From: a bacterium
GTDB taxonomy: Bacteria; Patescibacteriota; Saccharimonadia; Saccharimonadales; JACDBH01
NCBI GenBank assembly: GCA_029557395.1
Contig: JAKQIK010000033.1
Coordinates: 1 to 13,866, forward strand
Length of the DNA stretch: 13,866 nt
Direction: 5' to 3'
Shown piece after piece: positions 6,032-12,670 of the stretch (position 1 is the stretch's first letter; each line of letters starts with the position of its first letter). The notes under the pieces are model-generated. The model searched no databases. It had not been told where the DNA came from and saw only the letters and a program-made list of their open reading frames with translations. The position numbers were made by a program, and so were the translations under genes.

Positions 6032-7762
6032 TTAATTTAGAACTAGTGTACTTTTTAGGTCTTCAAGTTTTGCGGGTTGCTGTGACCATGTCGGGCCGGG
6101 TATTATTTGAAACCGGCCGGCAGCTCTACCTGGAAGGCTTATATCATCAGCTACCGAGAAAGTCATTACACCACCAGACCTTAATGGAATGACAAAATCA
6201 TCTGGCCACCTATCGATACTAGTATTTTGAATACTTTCTAGAGTTGATAGTAATGTTTCTTCTGTGAATGTAATTGCGGTTGGTCGAACCTGTAATCTTT
6301 GTTCTATTTCACTAAGTTCATCCAACTCGGCATCGTTAGCCGTAAGCAGGAAGGTATTATTCGTTAACGGGAATCGGTGGCCATCTGGGGCTGTAGAAAG
6401 TGGTGATTCCCAGGGCACATCAATTGCGGATGAGTAGAAAGTTCTATCAATTCCAAAGGTACCTTGTTGGTCTGACTCTCCTGCTCCGATGGAACCTACA
6501 CTTTCTGGTATATCTTGAATTTTTTGTAGTACATGAGGCTTTCTTTCATCCTTCACTTTTAATACTCCGTATTCCTTATCTCTTGCGATTGGAGCCGTTG
6601 CAATGATTTCGCCAATGGGCATTGCAATGGTTCCTGGACTATCCGGGACACCGGAGCTCGGTCCTCTTCCTTCAGTAGATTGATATGCTCCGCTATCATC
6701 ATAAAATTCACTCCAATGGACGGTTGGTGAATGTAGTAGTCCGCGCAAAATATCATCATTGCCTGTAACGAATCCGCCATTATTATTTAGTATTTGCATC
6801 CTTCGAGTTTCAATACCGCCGCTAGCTAGTATTCGAGATAGGGCATGTGTATTATGAAAAAACAATTGCCCAGCATGTCTAATTTCATCCCAGAAGATTC
6901 TCTCTGAATATTCTCTACTGTTCACTTTAATTTTTTCGACATTGATATCATATTTACGATTACGTAATGTAACAATGCTAACCTCGTCACTGTCTGTATA
7001 TATAAAAAATTTTCTATTTTCAATCTTAAAGTATTCAGAGCGAGCAATACTTTCCTCCACCTTTTCTTCTATATCCGAAATCAATAACCTCTCTTCGTCA
7101 TCAATCGAAGTAATACAAACACTTGCTTCATTAAAAAGTGAAGCACTACACACCGGAAGCAGTAATCGCTCAATAATTTCTAGCTGTAAATTTTCTGGAT
7201 CGCTGAGTCTTTCTTGGCGTATTTTTGCCAGAAGAGGTCCTGCAAGGCGACCAATTGCTGGTGGGAGTGCTCCTCTATTTAGACTGGAGCGAAGCGACAT
7301 ATAGTTTTTTTCATCTAACACATCCTCGTAGTTGTATCCGTAATCCACTACTGTGTCGATTTCTTGCTGCAATCGTTCTTGTCTTATGTCCTTTTCTTCT
7401 TCGGTGAGCTCAGTTGGATCTTCGGATATTACTGTGTTTATAAGCGAAGCCAATGCGTAGTTACTTTGATAAAAACTAGTAAGAGCTTTCTTAAGTTCAG
7501 GCGTTTTTTCAAAACTTACTTGTTTTAAGGCCCTCTCGACTCTTTTTTCTATTGCTTCTGGAGTGGATAGATAGTCGATGGAAATAGATTTAGAATCCTC
7601 TAGATCATTCGACAAATCTATGTTAGGGCTGGAGGCTCCGATTGCTATATCTCCGACTACAGATACAACTTCGTGATCCAAAGGGGGTTGACCCTCCAAT
7701 GTTGATAGATCTTCAGGTTTTGGGTTTAGCTGGTCTTCTGCAGGAGGTGATTCATCAAGCAT
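6032..7762 (-). CDS. Large protein of unknown function with an ART-like motif (hypothetical)
   Basis: This 576-residue protein was not recognised. Residues 1-60 are Pro/Asp/Glu-rich and probably disordered. Residues 65-245 are charged and helix-like. Residues 250-282 read as beta strands. Around residue 300 is LFFHNTHALSRILASGGIET, whose pattern 'H-x-T/H...L-x-x-I-L-x-x-G-G-I' recalls the N-terminal motif of several ADP-ribosyltransferase-like folds (for example DarT/DUF4433 and KptA). It is followed by SPTVHWSEFYDDSGAY (346-360), which could fit the same fold. The C-terminal third is mixed alpha/beta and ends TLVLN. There is no signal peptide or membrane helix. An extended -10 promoter lies just upstream and there is no clear SD. 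The resemblance is weak and the gene should be read as hypothetical. Confidence 0.7.
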   Translation of the reverse strand: MLDESPPAEDQLNPKPEDLSTLEGQPPLDHEVVSVVGDIAIGASSPNIDLSNDLEDSKSISIDYLSTPEAIEKRVERALKQVSFEKTPELKKALTSFYQSNYALASLINTVISEDPTELTEEEKDIRQERLQQEIDTVVDYGYNYEDVLDEKNYMSLRSSLNRGALPPAIGRLAGPLLAKIRQERLSDPENLQLEIIERLLLPVCSASLFNEASVCITSIDDEERLLISDIEEKVEESIARSEYFKIENRKFFIYTDSDEVSIVTLRNRKYDINVEKIKVNSREYSERIFWDEIRHAGQLFFHNTHALSRILASGGIETRRMQILNNNGGFVTGNDDILRGLLHSPTVHWSEFYDDSGAYQSTEGRGPSSGVPDSPGTIAMPIGEIIATAPIARDKEYGVLKVKDERKPHVLQKIQDIPESVGSIGAGESDQQGTFGIDRTFYSSAIDVPWESPLSTAPDGHRFPLTNNTFLLTANDAELDELSEIEQRLQVRPTAITFTEETLLSTLESIQNTSIDRWPDDFVIPLRSGGVMTFSVADDISLPGRAAGRFQIIPGPTWSQQPAKLEDLKSTLVLN

Positions 7763-7785
7763 AGTATCTTTTCATTTATACTTTT

Positions 7786-7794
7786 ATTATATCA
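7786..7794 (-). promoter_or_regulatory. Extended -10 promoter for 6032-7762
   Basis: On the minus strand, TGATATAAT: a perfect -10 with an extended TG. No good -35 was found. It implies a leader of about 17 nt before the ATG at 7762, without an SD. The same TGATATAAT string appears upstream of 9682 (minus) and 9776 (plus). Confidence 0.55.
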
Positions 7795-7835
7795 TCAAAA
7801 AAATGAGGTTTTTGAATATTAATATATACTTGGTT

Positions 7836-7919
7836 CCACTTACAGGCCACGGACTTTTAACGAGGCTAAGTGGGACAAATGAGACACGGCAGTGGTATGT
7901 CGATAAGTATCTCATTTGT
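7836..7919. repeat. Nested inverted repeats upstream of the minus-strand gene
   Basis: ACAAATGAGA (7875-7884) and TCTCATTTGT (7910-7919) form a perfect 10-bp inverted repeat with a 25-nt loop. Next to it, CCACTT (7836-7841) faces AAGTGG (7868-7873). No T-run follows, so this is not a terminator. It could be an operator or a folded RNA. The remaining sequence between 7763 and 7968 shows no gene. Confidence 0.4.
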
Positions 7920-7967
7920 AAACAGTTCTAACCGAACAAAACCCGCACCTATAGTGTTTATAGTTTG

Positions 7968-8022
7968 ATTTCCAGGGTTTAACCCTGGAAATATTTATAG
8001 ATGTAAGGGTGAGACCTTGGGA
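7968..8022 (+). repeat. Palindrome-plus-end module, copy C
   Basis: A 25-nt near-perfect palindrome (7968-7992, arms TTTCCAGGGTT/AACCCTGGAAA around one central T) is followed directly by 30 bp matching the right terminus of copy A (ATATTTATAGATGTAAGGGT, GAGACCTTGGGAG). The second example is at 10452-10504. A folding palindrome beside a terminus resembles the REP-type substrates of RAYT transposases. It also lies 35-90 nt past the stop of the minus-strand gene and could act as a 3' end structure. Confidence 0.65.
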
Positions 8023-8056
8023 GGACTTGGTAGGATGAAATTGATGGGGAGCATAG

Positions 8057-9682
8057 CTATTCAACCCTCACGACCGCTACACCAAATTTTTCTGAAATTG
8101 CACTCATGAGGCTGGCGTTGCCATCATATGCATACGCAGGTACTCGTATTTCTTCGCAATCACCAAGATTCAATCGACCTCGCAATAAACATTCTATATA
8201 CGGATTAGCAGAGGGGTTAAACTGAGTATTCTCCTCACTCCCGTGAAGAAAAGCAATAACATGAGCCAGAGCTGTCGCATTTTCTTCGGCGATAACACGC
8301 TCATTTAAAACTTTTTGTATGAGTTTCGGTGTGACTGGCTTGCCGTCAGCTTCAACTGCTACAGCATTCATACTATCGCCATACACGACTCGTTTATCGG
8401 CAGCAATATCATCCTTAAATATAAGTTCGACGCCACCATATATTCTAGACATAGTCCGCATAGCAGCTGTCTGCTCAGTTTCTTCATTGGCGTAATACCC
8501 GTAGACTATCGGATCGGCTGTAACCGTATCTATAGCTGCTTCACCGTAAAGTGTTGTTTCTACATGTTTGCGGATATACGCATAGTTACCCTCATACCCC
8601 CTGCCGGTTTGTCTGACAGTACCTTCATTGCCAGCACGGATAAAGCCATTATCACGCATCGCAATACTCCAGAGTGCCTCTAGTTTTAGGCGCATACGAA
8701 CCTTTGGCTTATCGAGTCCACCTTCAAGTTCACTTGGATTACCGCCGCTATCTATATATTCATCAACATATCTCGTAGCGTTTCGCTTCATGGTTTCCCG
8801 GCTCGGGGCAAACGACTCCTGAGATTCATAAAGTTCCATATAATGACGAAGCGAAGATTCCTGACCAAGAGAAGACTGTATGGTCTGTACAACATCTGTA
8901 CTACCGTTTCTCTGGGCGAGGCGCCAACAGTTAATAAGCAGTGCTGTTCCCAGCGAGCCGATTTCCTCTTGTCGAGCATTGACTGTCGCGGCTAGAGCAT
9001 TAAGAGTCTCATTTGATAGCGGCGTATGTTCGTTGCGAATGGGGCTGAGTATGTCAGCTACGACTTTCACAAATGTTGCCGGATCTTCTTGGGCTAATAG
9101 ATCTACGTCATGGGGTGTTACTTCGTGATATTCGCGCTGGCTCTCCAGCGGCGTTAGCTCCTTATAATTGCCACTTCTTTCAGCATTATTAACCATGTCG
9201 TAAGCGGTTTGTGGGTAAAAGCCCCGAAGCTTAGCCCGTAAAGTTGCACGAGTGTGACGAAGGTGGTGTTGTCTATCCTTAGGTACATCTGTATCTAGAG
9301 TATCTTCTTGGGGTAGCGTGTCAGATATAGCATATGAATCAGATGACAGACCACGACGGATATGTTCAGCAGTCGTCACTACGCGGTCTATAACGTGTTT
9401 TGGTTCTGGTAGCCACGGGAATTTAGCCGGATCATATTGACCTTCGGCGGCTTGAATTGTGTCAAGCCCTTCTTCTAATTCTCGGGCATATTGTGCGGAT
9501 AGACCATTAAGAACATGCTCAGAGTCGAGTTGCGTACGTTGACTGTCGTGATGAGGCCTCCAAAGATTAGCTTCGTGATAATTAAATCTGCGAACAACCA
9601 CAAAGACATCTTCGATAGGAGGAGCCTGTCCTTGGGCTATCTCGGTAGGACTGGTTGGTGTTGGTGTGCTTAATTCTGTCAT
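8057..9682 (-). CDS. Large protein of unknown function, possible ART-like C-terminal domain (hypothetical)
   Basis: This 541-residue protein was not recognised with confidence. It opens with a Thr/Pro/Gln-rich stretch (residues 1-25), then a long charged, helix-rich region to about residue 350. The C-terminal part (about 385-541) reads DPIVYGYY...IYGGVELIFKDD (near 414-425), VVYGDSMNAV (near 433-442), and finally PYIECLLRGRLNLGDCEEIR (near 494-513). The succession 'P-x-Y-G', 'Y-G-x-V-x-L-x-F-K', 'G-D-S' and 'Y-I/V-E-x-x-x-x-G-x-L' recalls the DUF3626-type predicted ADP-ribosyltransferases, but no alignment could be run. No signal peptide or membrane helix is present. It is transcribed divergently from 9776-10381 and ends before repeat module C. 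AAGGT lies 11 nt before the ATG at 9682. Confidence 0.7.
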   Translation of the reverse strand: MTELSTPTPTSPTEIAQGQAPPIEDVFVVVRRFNYHEANLWRPHHDSQRTQLDSEHVLNGLSAQYARELEEGLDTIQAAEGQYDPAKFPWLPEPKHVIDRVVTTAEHIRRGLSSDSYAISDTLPQEDTLDTDVPKDRQHHLRHTRATLRAKLRGFYPQTAYDMVNNAERSGNYKELTPLESQREYHEVTPHDVDLLAQEDPATFVKVVADILSPIRNEHTPLSNETLNALAATVNARQEEIGSLGTALLINCWRLAQRNGSTDVVQTIQSSLGQESSLRHYMELYESQESFAPSRETMKRNATRYVDEYIDSGGNPSELEGGLDKPKVRMRLKLEALWSIAMRDNGFIRAGNEGTVRQTGRGYEGNYAYIRKHVETTLYGEAAIDTVTADPIVYGYYANEETEQTAAMRTMSRIYGGVELIFKDDIAADKRVVYGDSMNAVAVEADGKPVTPKLIQKVLNERVIAEENATALAHVIAFLHGSEENTQFNPSANPYIECLLRGRLNLGDCEEIRVPAYAYDGNASLMSAISEKFGVAVVRVE

Positions 9683-9707
9683 TTTTGTTTTACCTTTAAC
9701 AAGAGTT

Positions 9708-9716
9708 ATTATATCA
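9708..9716 (-). promoter_or_regulatory. Extended -10 promoter for 8057-9682
   Basis: On the minus strand, TGATATAAT, about 26 nt before the ATG at 9682. This gives a short leader that contains AAAGGT. It is divergent from the promoter at 9740-9768, and the two control regions share about 60 bp. Confidence 0.55.
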
Positions 9717-9739
9717 CAAAATGGATGAGTACGATACTG

Positions 9740-9768
9740 TTGACTAATCTAGTATTTTTTGATATAAT
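9740..9768 (+). promoter_or_regulatory. Near-consensus promoter for a leaderless gene at 9776
   Basis: TTGACT (9740-9745), a 17-nt spacer, TATAAT (9763-9768) with an extended TG at 9760-9761. The -10 ends 7 nt before the ATG at 9776. This fixes the start at 9776 and not at the upstream in-frame ATG 9725, which would lie ahead of the transcription start. Confidence 0.75.
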
Positions 9769-9775
9769 ACTAGAA

Positions 9776-10381
9776 ATGAGTATATTTGAATTAAGAGAAG
9801 ACTGCTTAGCTAATTGTGAAATAGCGAAGGCCTGGCACGGGTTGGAGCGTAAAATGGGAGAACTGTTAGTTTCGACCAATGACAGAATCGAGCTAAATGA
9901 ATCTCGTATTGTTGAGCATGCAATTGCAATGGCAGGATACCTCGGCTATGAACTTGATTCTCAGGTTAGAAGAGGCTACATGACAAGAGAAGCTGCTGAT
10001 ACGGTTATGGCAAAACTCGATGAGGTGGATGATAATTCTAAAGCAGTACTCGCTAAAGAACTCCTAGAAGAAGCTACTGCTAACTGGGGCTTACAATATG
10101 CCCTTGATCTTGCTAGATTCTCTGAAGAAAGTGAAGGTGCTGCAATAGTAGCAAGGACAATAGGACAGGTTATTGATGAGTATGAAAGAGACCGAAAATT
10201 AAAACCAGGATACGGCGTACAAGATGAAAATTATTTTCAAGAAGCAATAGTGAAAGACAAGATGCGGATTGAAGAGATTTCAGTTCGTTCCGAGTTTATT
10301 CAATCAAAGCTTGCTATATGCGCCACCTGTACTGGTCCTAGAAACAGTGAGTGTCCAATGGAAGATCGGCTAGCTGAATAG
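9776..10381 (+). CDS. Hypothetical protein with a C-terminal cysteine cluster, leaderless
   Basis: This 201-residue protein was not recognised. The start is ATG 9776 (MSIFELREDCLANCEIAKAW). An earlier in-frame ATG lies upstream of the promoter's -10 box and would add a hydrophobic stretch that only comes from promoter DNA. The protein is mostly charged and alpha-helical, without signal peptide or membrane helix. It has a C-x3-C pair near the N-terminus (CLANC, residues 10-14) and a C-x2-C-x7-C cluster near the end (CATCTGPRNSEC). Together these could form a metal site. It is transcribed divergently from the 541-residue protein. The pair, sharing one control region and flanked by repeat modules C and D, may act together; that is inference. 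Confidence 0.7.
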   Translation: MSIFELREDCLANCEIAKAWHGLERKMGELLVSTNDRIELNESRIVEHAIAMAGYLGYELDSQVRRGYMTREAADTVMAKLDEVDDNSKAVLAKELLEEATANWGLQYALDLARFSEESEGAAIVARTIGQVIDEYERDRKLKPGYGVQDENYFQEAIVKDKMRIEEISVRSEFIQSKLAICATCTGPRNSECPMEDRLAE

Positions 10382-10451
10382 TAAGTGTTTTTGATGACAT
10401 GAACCTTCTCGTGTTGAAGAAGCTTATTGTGGATTAAATTTTTTGAATTGC

Positions 10452-10504
10452 TTTCCAGGGTTTAACCCTGGAAATATTTACAGAAGAAGGGTGAGGCCTT
10501 GGGA
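10452..10504 (+). repeat. Palindrome-plus-end module, copy D
   Basis: The same palindrome as copy C (10452-10474) followed by TATTTACAGAAGAAGGGTGA and GGCCTTGGGA, a slightly degraded version of the copy A terminus. It is in the same orientation as copy C, so the two form direct repeats about 2.48 kb apart around the divergent gene pair. It lies 70 nt after the stop of 9776-10381. Confidence 0.65.
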
Positions 10505-10572
10505 ACCTGGAAAAGACCTCAGTAGCTTGTCGTGGCCTTTGGTATATCAGCAAGCTTTAGTAATTCTTAAGC

Positions 10573-10599
10573 AAAAAAAGACCCCGCAGGGGTCATTTT
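10573..10599. terminator. Bidirectional intrinsic terminator
   Basis: A 6-bp GC-rich stem (GACCCC 10580-10585, loop GCA, GGGGTC 10589-10594). On the minus strand it is followed by seven T, the better direction; on the plus strand by ATTTTG. No minus-strand gene is recognised to its right, so either a small RNA or gene remnant ends here, or it serves the plus-strand gene ending at 10381. Confidence 0.7.
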
Positions 10600-10619
10600 G
10601 TGTCGGATGACACATTTTT
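10600..10619 (+). terminator. Second terminator hairpin in tandem
   Basis: GTGTC (10600-10604), GGAT loop, GACAC (10609-10613), then ATTTTTAT. It backs up the preceding hairpin for plus-strand transcription. Confidence 0.55.
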
Positions 10620-10826
10620 ATCTTAGAAAATATTCCAGAATCTATCTGGCGCACCTCTACAACGAGGCTAGAACCTATTTTATGACGAAGTGAGAGAAAG
10701 CCGAAGCTTGCTTCAGGTTTTCCGAGCGAGGCAGTAAAATCTCCTGAGATTTTATGGCAAAAAGCTGAAAACCCGAAAGCAAAACCAGCCCCGCCGCCTG
10801 TTACATCAAAGCTGTAACGCGCCCCA
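10620..10826. other. Non-coding stretch with hairpins, left of the inverted repeat
   Basis: No gene with a start codon is found here. There is an 8-bp hairpin (TAAAATCT 10735-10742 with AGATTTTA 10747-10754, CCTG loop), a smaller GAAG/CTTC hairpin near 10703-10712, and a TTACA..TGTAA hairpin with a 7-nt loop at 10801-10818. On the minus strand a frame stays open for 103 codons (10550-10858) but has no start codon until close to its end. It could be a decayed gene or a structured RNA. Confidence 0.4.
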
Positions 10827-10959
10827 CCAGAAAAACCAGCCTTTGCATTTTTGGATTTTTACCCCCGCCGATTTTTAATTCCTTTTAGGAAAAGGCTTGG
10901 ATTTTTCTGTCGGTTCGCCTGCGCTAAAGCGCAGAGGCGGCTGGGGCTTGGTCGGTGGC
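10827..10959 (+). repeat. 133-bp perfect inverted repeat, left arm
   Basis: It is identical over all 133 bp to the reverse complement of 12218-12350. It begins CCAGAAAAACC and ends GGTCGGTGGC. Internal features are a CTGCGC-TAAA-GCGCAG hairpin (10919-10934), a CCTTTT/AAAAGG hairpin, and repeated TTTTT runs. The flanking bases differ on both sides, so the boundaries are sharp. Confidence 0.97.
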
Positions 10960-10969
10960 AAATTCGCAC

Positions 10970-10998
10970 TTGATTTATTCAGAGAGATGTGCTAGAAT
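10970..10998 (+). promoter_or_regulatory. Promoter of the kinase-like gene
   Basis: TTGATT (10970-10975), a 17-nt spacer, TAGAAT (10993-10998) with an extended TG at 10990-10991. It starts only 11 nt inside the left arm of the inverted repeat and gives a leader of about 22 nt without an SD. An alternative -10, TAAAAT at 11014-11019, ends 7 nt before the ATG but has no good -35. Confidence 0.6.
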
Positions 10999-11026
10999 AA
11001 GCATAGTTTAACATAAAATAAAAATA

Positions 11027-12217
11027 ATGCCTGAAATAACCCCTAAATCACCAGAATTACTCCAAGCGCAAGCGGCCACTTTTGCCGCTGAGCGAGTTGA
11101 GCATGACCAAGATAGCGGCCACATTCTAAACAATCTCGGCAAACTAGCGACCGGTGATTTGCTTGACGTTACCAGGGTTACTCAGTCATCTGAATATCAT
11201 AAGGACGGCACAGGGGGAACTGTGCGTGTACCAGAAAATACAGAAAGGACGGTGGCGACAGTTTCAGAGTATACGGACTTTTTACGTTCTGTAGGCGGCT
11301 CAAGATACGAGGCAATTCAAGGCAGAGCAGATATGCTCACGCAATATAACCAGGTATTTAAACCAATTATCACTGGTTTACGTGAGGAACTGCAAGACCC
11401 AGCGACACGCAAGGAACACCCTGCTTTTATGGGTAATGGCTCTAACTCGGCTGTGTTTCGAATTACGCACGAGGGTAAGGATTACGCGGTCAGGGTGCCA
11501 AGTGGTGCAAAACCAAGTCCAGCTACCATAGATAGCCATTTGGCTGGCGCTGTACTTGGCAAAGGAATACCACATCTTGAGCAAATAGTTGCTGCGTCCT
11601 ACGAGGACGGCGTTACCGTAGCAGAGGTAATGCCAGGCAAAGAGATGGGTAAGGATATGACGGTTGAGGACGTACAGGCGATTACAGATGAACAACTGTC
11701 AGGATTAGTAGATACACTGACTGCCGTTAGTGAACACGGCATTGAGATTGACCCTAAACCCACCAACATATTTTATGACCGAGAAGCCGGTTTCGGTATA
11801 GTTGACTATCATTCGTCAAAAGTTGCTGCCAAAAACAGTGCCGACCAAGACTTAGGTACAATTGTTGGCTGGATGGCTACCCCCATTATGAATGCAGGGT
11901 TTTATGGAAGCTACAATCCAGAAATGACAGCTGATGATTATATGCAGGACGCAAACAAGATGTCGGCTAATCTGGGTGTATTAAAGCGGTTCAGAGGCAT
12001 TGTTGAAAGCAAATTAGACGGAGAATATCGAGAAACTGCACTGGAAGATATAGACTCGCGGATTGAATCGGGTCAGGAAAGCATTGATAACTATCTTAAT
12101 CCCGAATATGTAGCCGAGAGAATGGCTAGCGATGCAGAGCGCAAACGGCAAATGGCTGAGCGAGCTAGCCAAAAGAAATCTGGTGCAGACGCTTGGATGA
12201 CATTAGACGTTGTTTAA
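11027..12217 (+). CDS. Protein kinase-like fold protein in an inverted-repeat cassette
   Basis: This 396-residue protein has kinase-like motifs in the right order. They are a glycine-rich loop MGNGSNSAVF (135-144); a VAIK-like strand YAVRV (153-157) with Arg in place of the usual Lys; a hinge-like AEVMPG (199-204); a catalytic-loop-like IDPKPTNIFY (241-250) with the D-x-K-x-x-N pattern (D242, K244, N247); and IVDYHSS (258-264) with an Asp (D260) in the DFG position. Residues 1-125 form a helical extension, and 300-396 a charged helical tail that may be coiled. It could phosphorylate a protein or small molecule (an APH-like relative) or be a degenerate pseudokinase; the missing Lys leaves this open. 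The stop TAA (12215-12217) touches the right repeat arm directly and the promoter starts 11 nt after the left arm. The cassette is therefore just promoter plus gene. Base composition is somewhat more GC-rich than that of the 6032-7762 gene. Confidence 0.75.
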   Translation: MPEITPKSPELLQAQAATFAAERVEHDQDSGHILNNLGKLATGDLLDVTRVTQSSEYHKDGTGGTVRVPENTERTVATVSEYTDFLRSVGGSRYEAIQGRADMLTQYNQVFKPIITGLREELQDPATRKEHPAFMGNGSNSAVFRITHEGKDYAVRVPSGAKPSPATIDSHLAGAVLGKGIPHLEQIVAASYEDGVTVAEVMPGKEMGKDMTVEDVQAITDEQLSGLVDTLTAVSEHGIEIDPKPTNIFYDREAGFGIVDYHSSKVAAKNSADQDLGTIVGWMATPIMNAGFYGSYNPEMTADDYMQDANKMSANLGVLKRFRGIVESKLDGEYRETALEDIDSRIESGQESIDNYLNPEYVAERMASDAERKRQMAERASQKKSGADAWMTLDVV

Positions 12218-12350
12218 GCCACCGACCAAGCCCCAGCCGCCTCTGCGCTTTAGCGCAGGCGAACCGACAGAAAAATCCAAGCCTTTTCCTAAAAGGAATT
12301 AAAAATCGGCGGGGGTAAAAATCCAAAAATGCAAAGGCTGGTTTTTCTGG
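12218..12350 (-). repeat. 133-bp perfect inverted repeat, right arm
   Basis: The exact reverse complement of 10827-10959. It starts at the base after the stop codon of the kinase-like gene. Its last three bases (12348-12350) are the CCA end of tRNA-Ser(UGA). On the minus strand it is the immediate downstream sequence of that tRNA, and its CCTTTT/AAAAGG hairpin followed by TTTTT may terminate tRNA transcription. For the plus-strand gene, the CTGCGC/GCGCAG hairpin (12243-12258) could do the same. Confidence 0.97.
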
Positions 12351-12437
12351 CGGAGAGAGTGGGATTCGAACCCACGGTACCGTTTCCGGCACGACGGTTT
12401 TCAAGACCGTTTCCTTCAACCACTCGGACACCTCTCC
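12348..12437 (-). tRNA. tRNA-Ser (anticodon UGA)
   Basis: Class II tRNA on the minus strand. The acceptor GGAGAGG pairs with CTCTCTCC, the anticodon stem-loop is ACGGT-CTTGAAA-ACCGT, there is a long variable arm, and the T-arm carries GGGTTCGAATCCC. Discriminator G is at 12351 and an encoded CCA at 12348-12350. It reads UCA and related Ser codons. The CCA is also the end of the inverted repeat. It is probably co-transcribed with the tRNA-Ser upstream. Confidence 0.96.
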
Positions 12438-12520
12438 ATAGATTTTGTTATGTAGTTCCTGTAACTGGATTAGCTTAGATCTAAAAATAACATTTCTTCG
12501 ATGACTGGTATTTACCAACT

Positions 12521-12613
12521 TGGCGGAGAGAGAGGGATTCGAACCCTCGCTGGAACTCTCGCCCCACTAACGATTTAGCAAACCGTCCCCTTCAGCCACT
12601 TGGGTACCTCTCC
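12521..12613 (-). tRNA. tRNA-Ser (anticodon GCU)
   Basis: Class II tRNA on the minus strand with acceptor GGAGAGG, anticodon loop TTGCTAA on an ACGGT/ATCGT stem, a long variable arm, T-loop GGTTCGAATCC, discriminator G and an encoded CCA. It decodes AGC/AGU. It lies 83 nt upstream of tRNA-Ser(UGA) in the same direction. Confidence 0.96.
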
Positions 12614-12670
12614 ATATTTCTAAGCTTTTATTATGAATGTGCAGACACGAACTAATGCTAACAGAACAGA

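Noticed and set aside
8315..9128. Plus-strand frames of 64-122 codons opposite the 541-residue gene, and similar frames opposite the 576-residue gene
   Set aside because: They overlap the long minus-strand genes on the other strand, have no ribosome sites and show compositions typical of antisense shadows.
10801..10830. TTACA-TCAAAGC-TGTAA hairpin followed by GCGCCCC-A-CCA at the left repeat boundary, resembling a T-arm and acceptor end of a tRNA
   Set aside because: The loop lacks the conserved TTC, and no matching 5' acceptor strand GGGGCGC or anticodon arm is present upstream. It remains curious because the left repeat arm also begins with CCA.
12165..12518. 117-codon minus-strand frame
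   Set aside because: It runs through tRNA-Ser(UGA), the inverted-repeat arm and the end of the kinase-like gene; it is a shadow of the tRNA and repeat.
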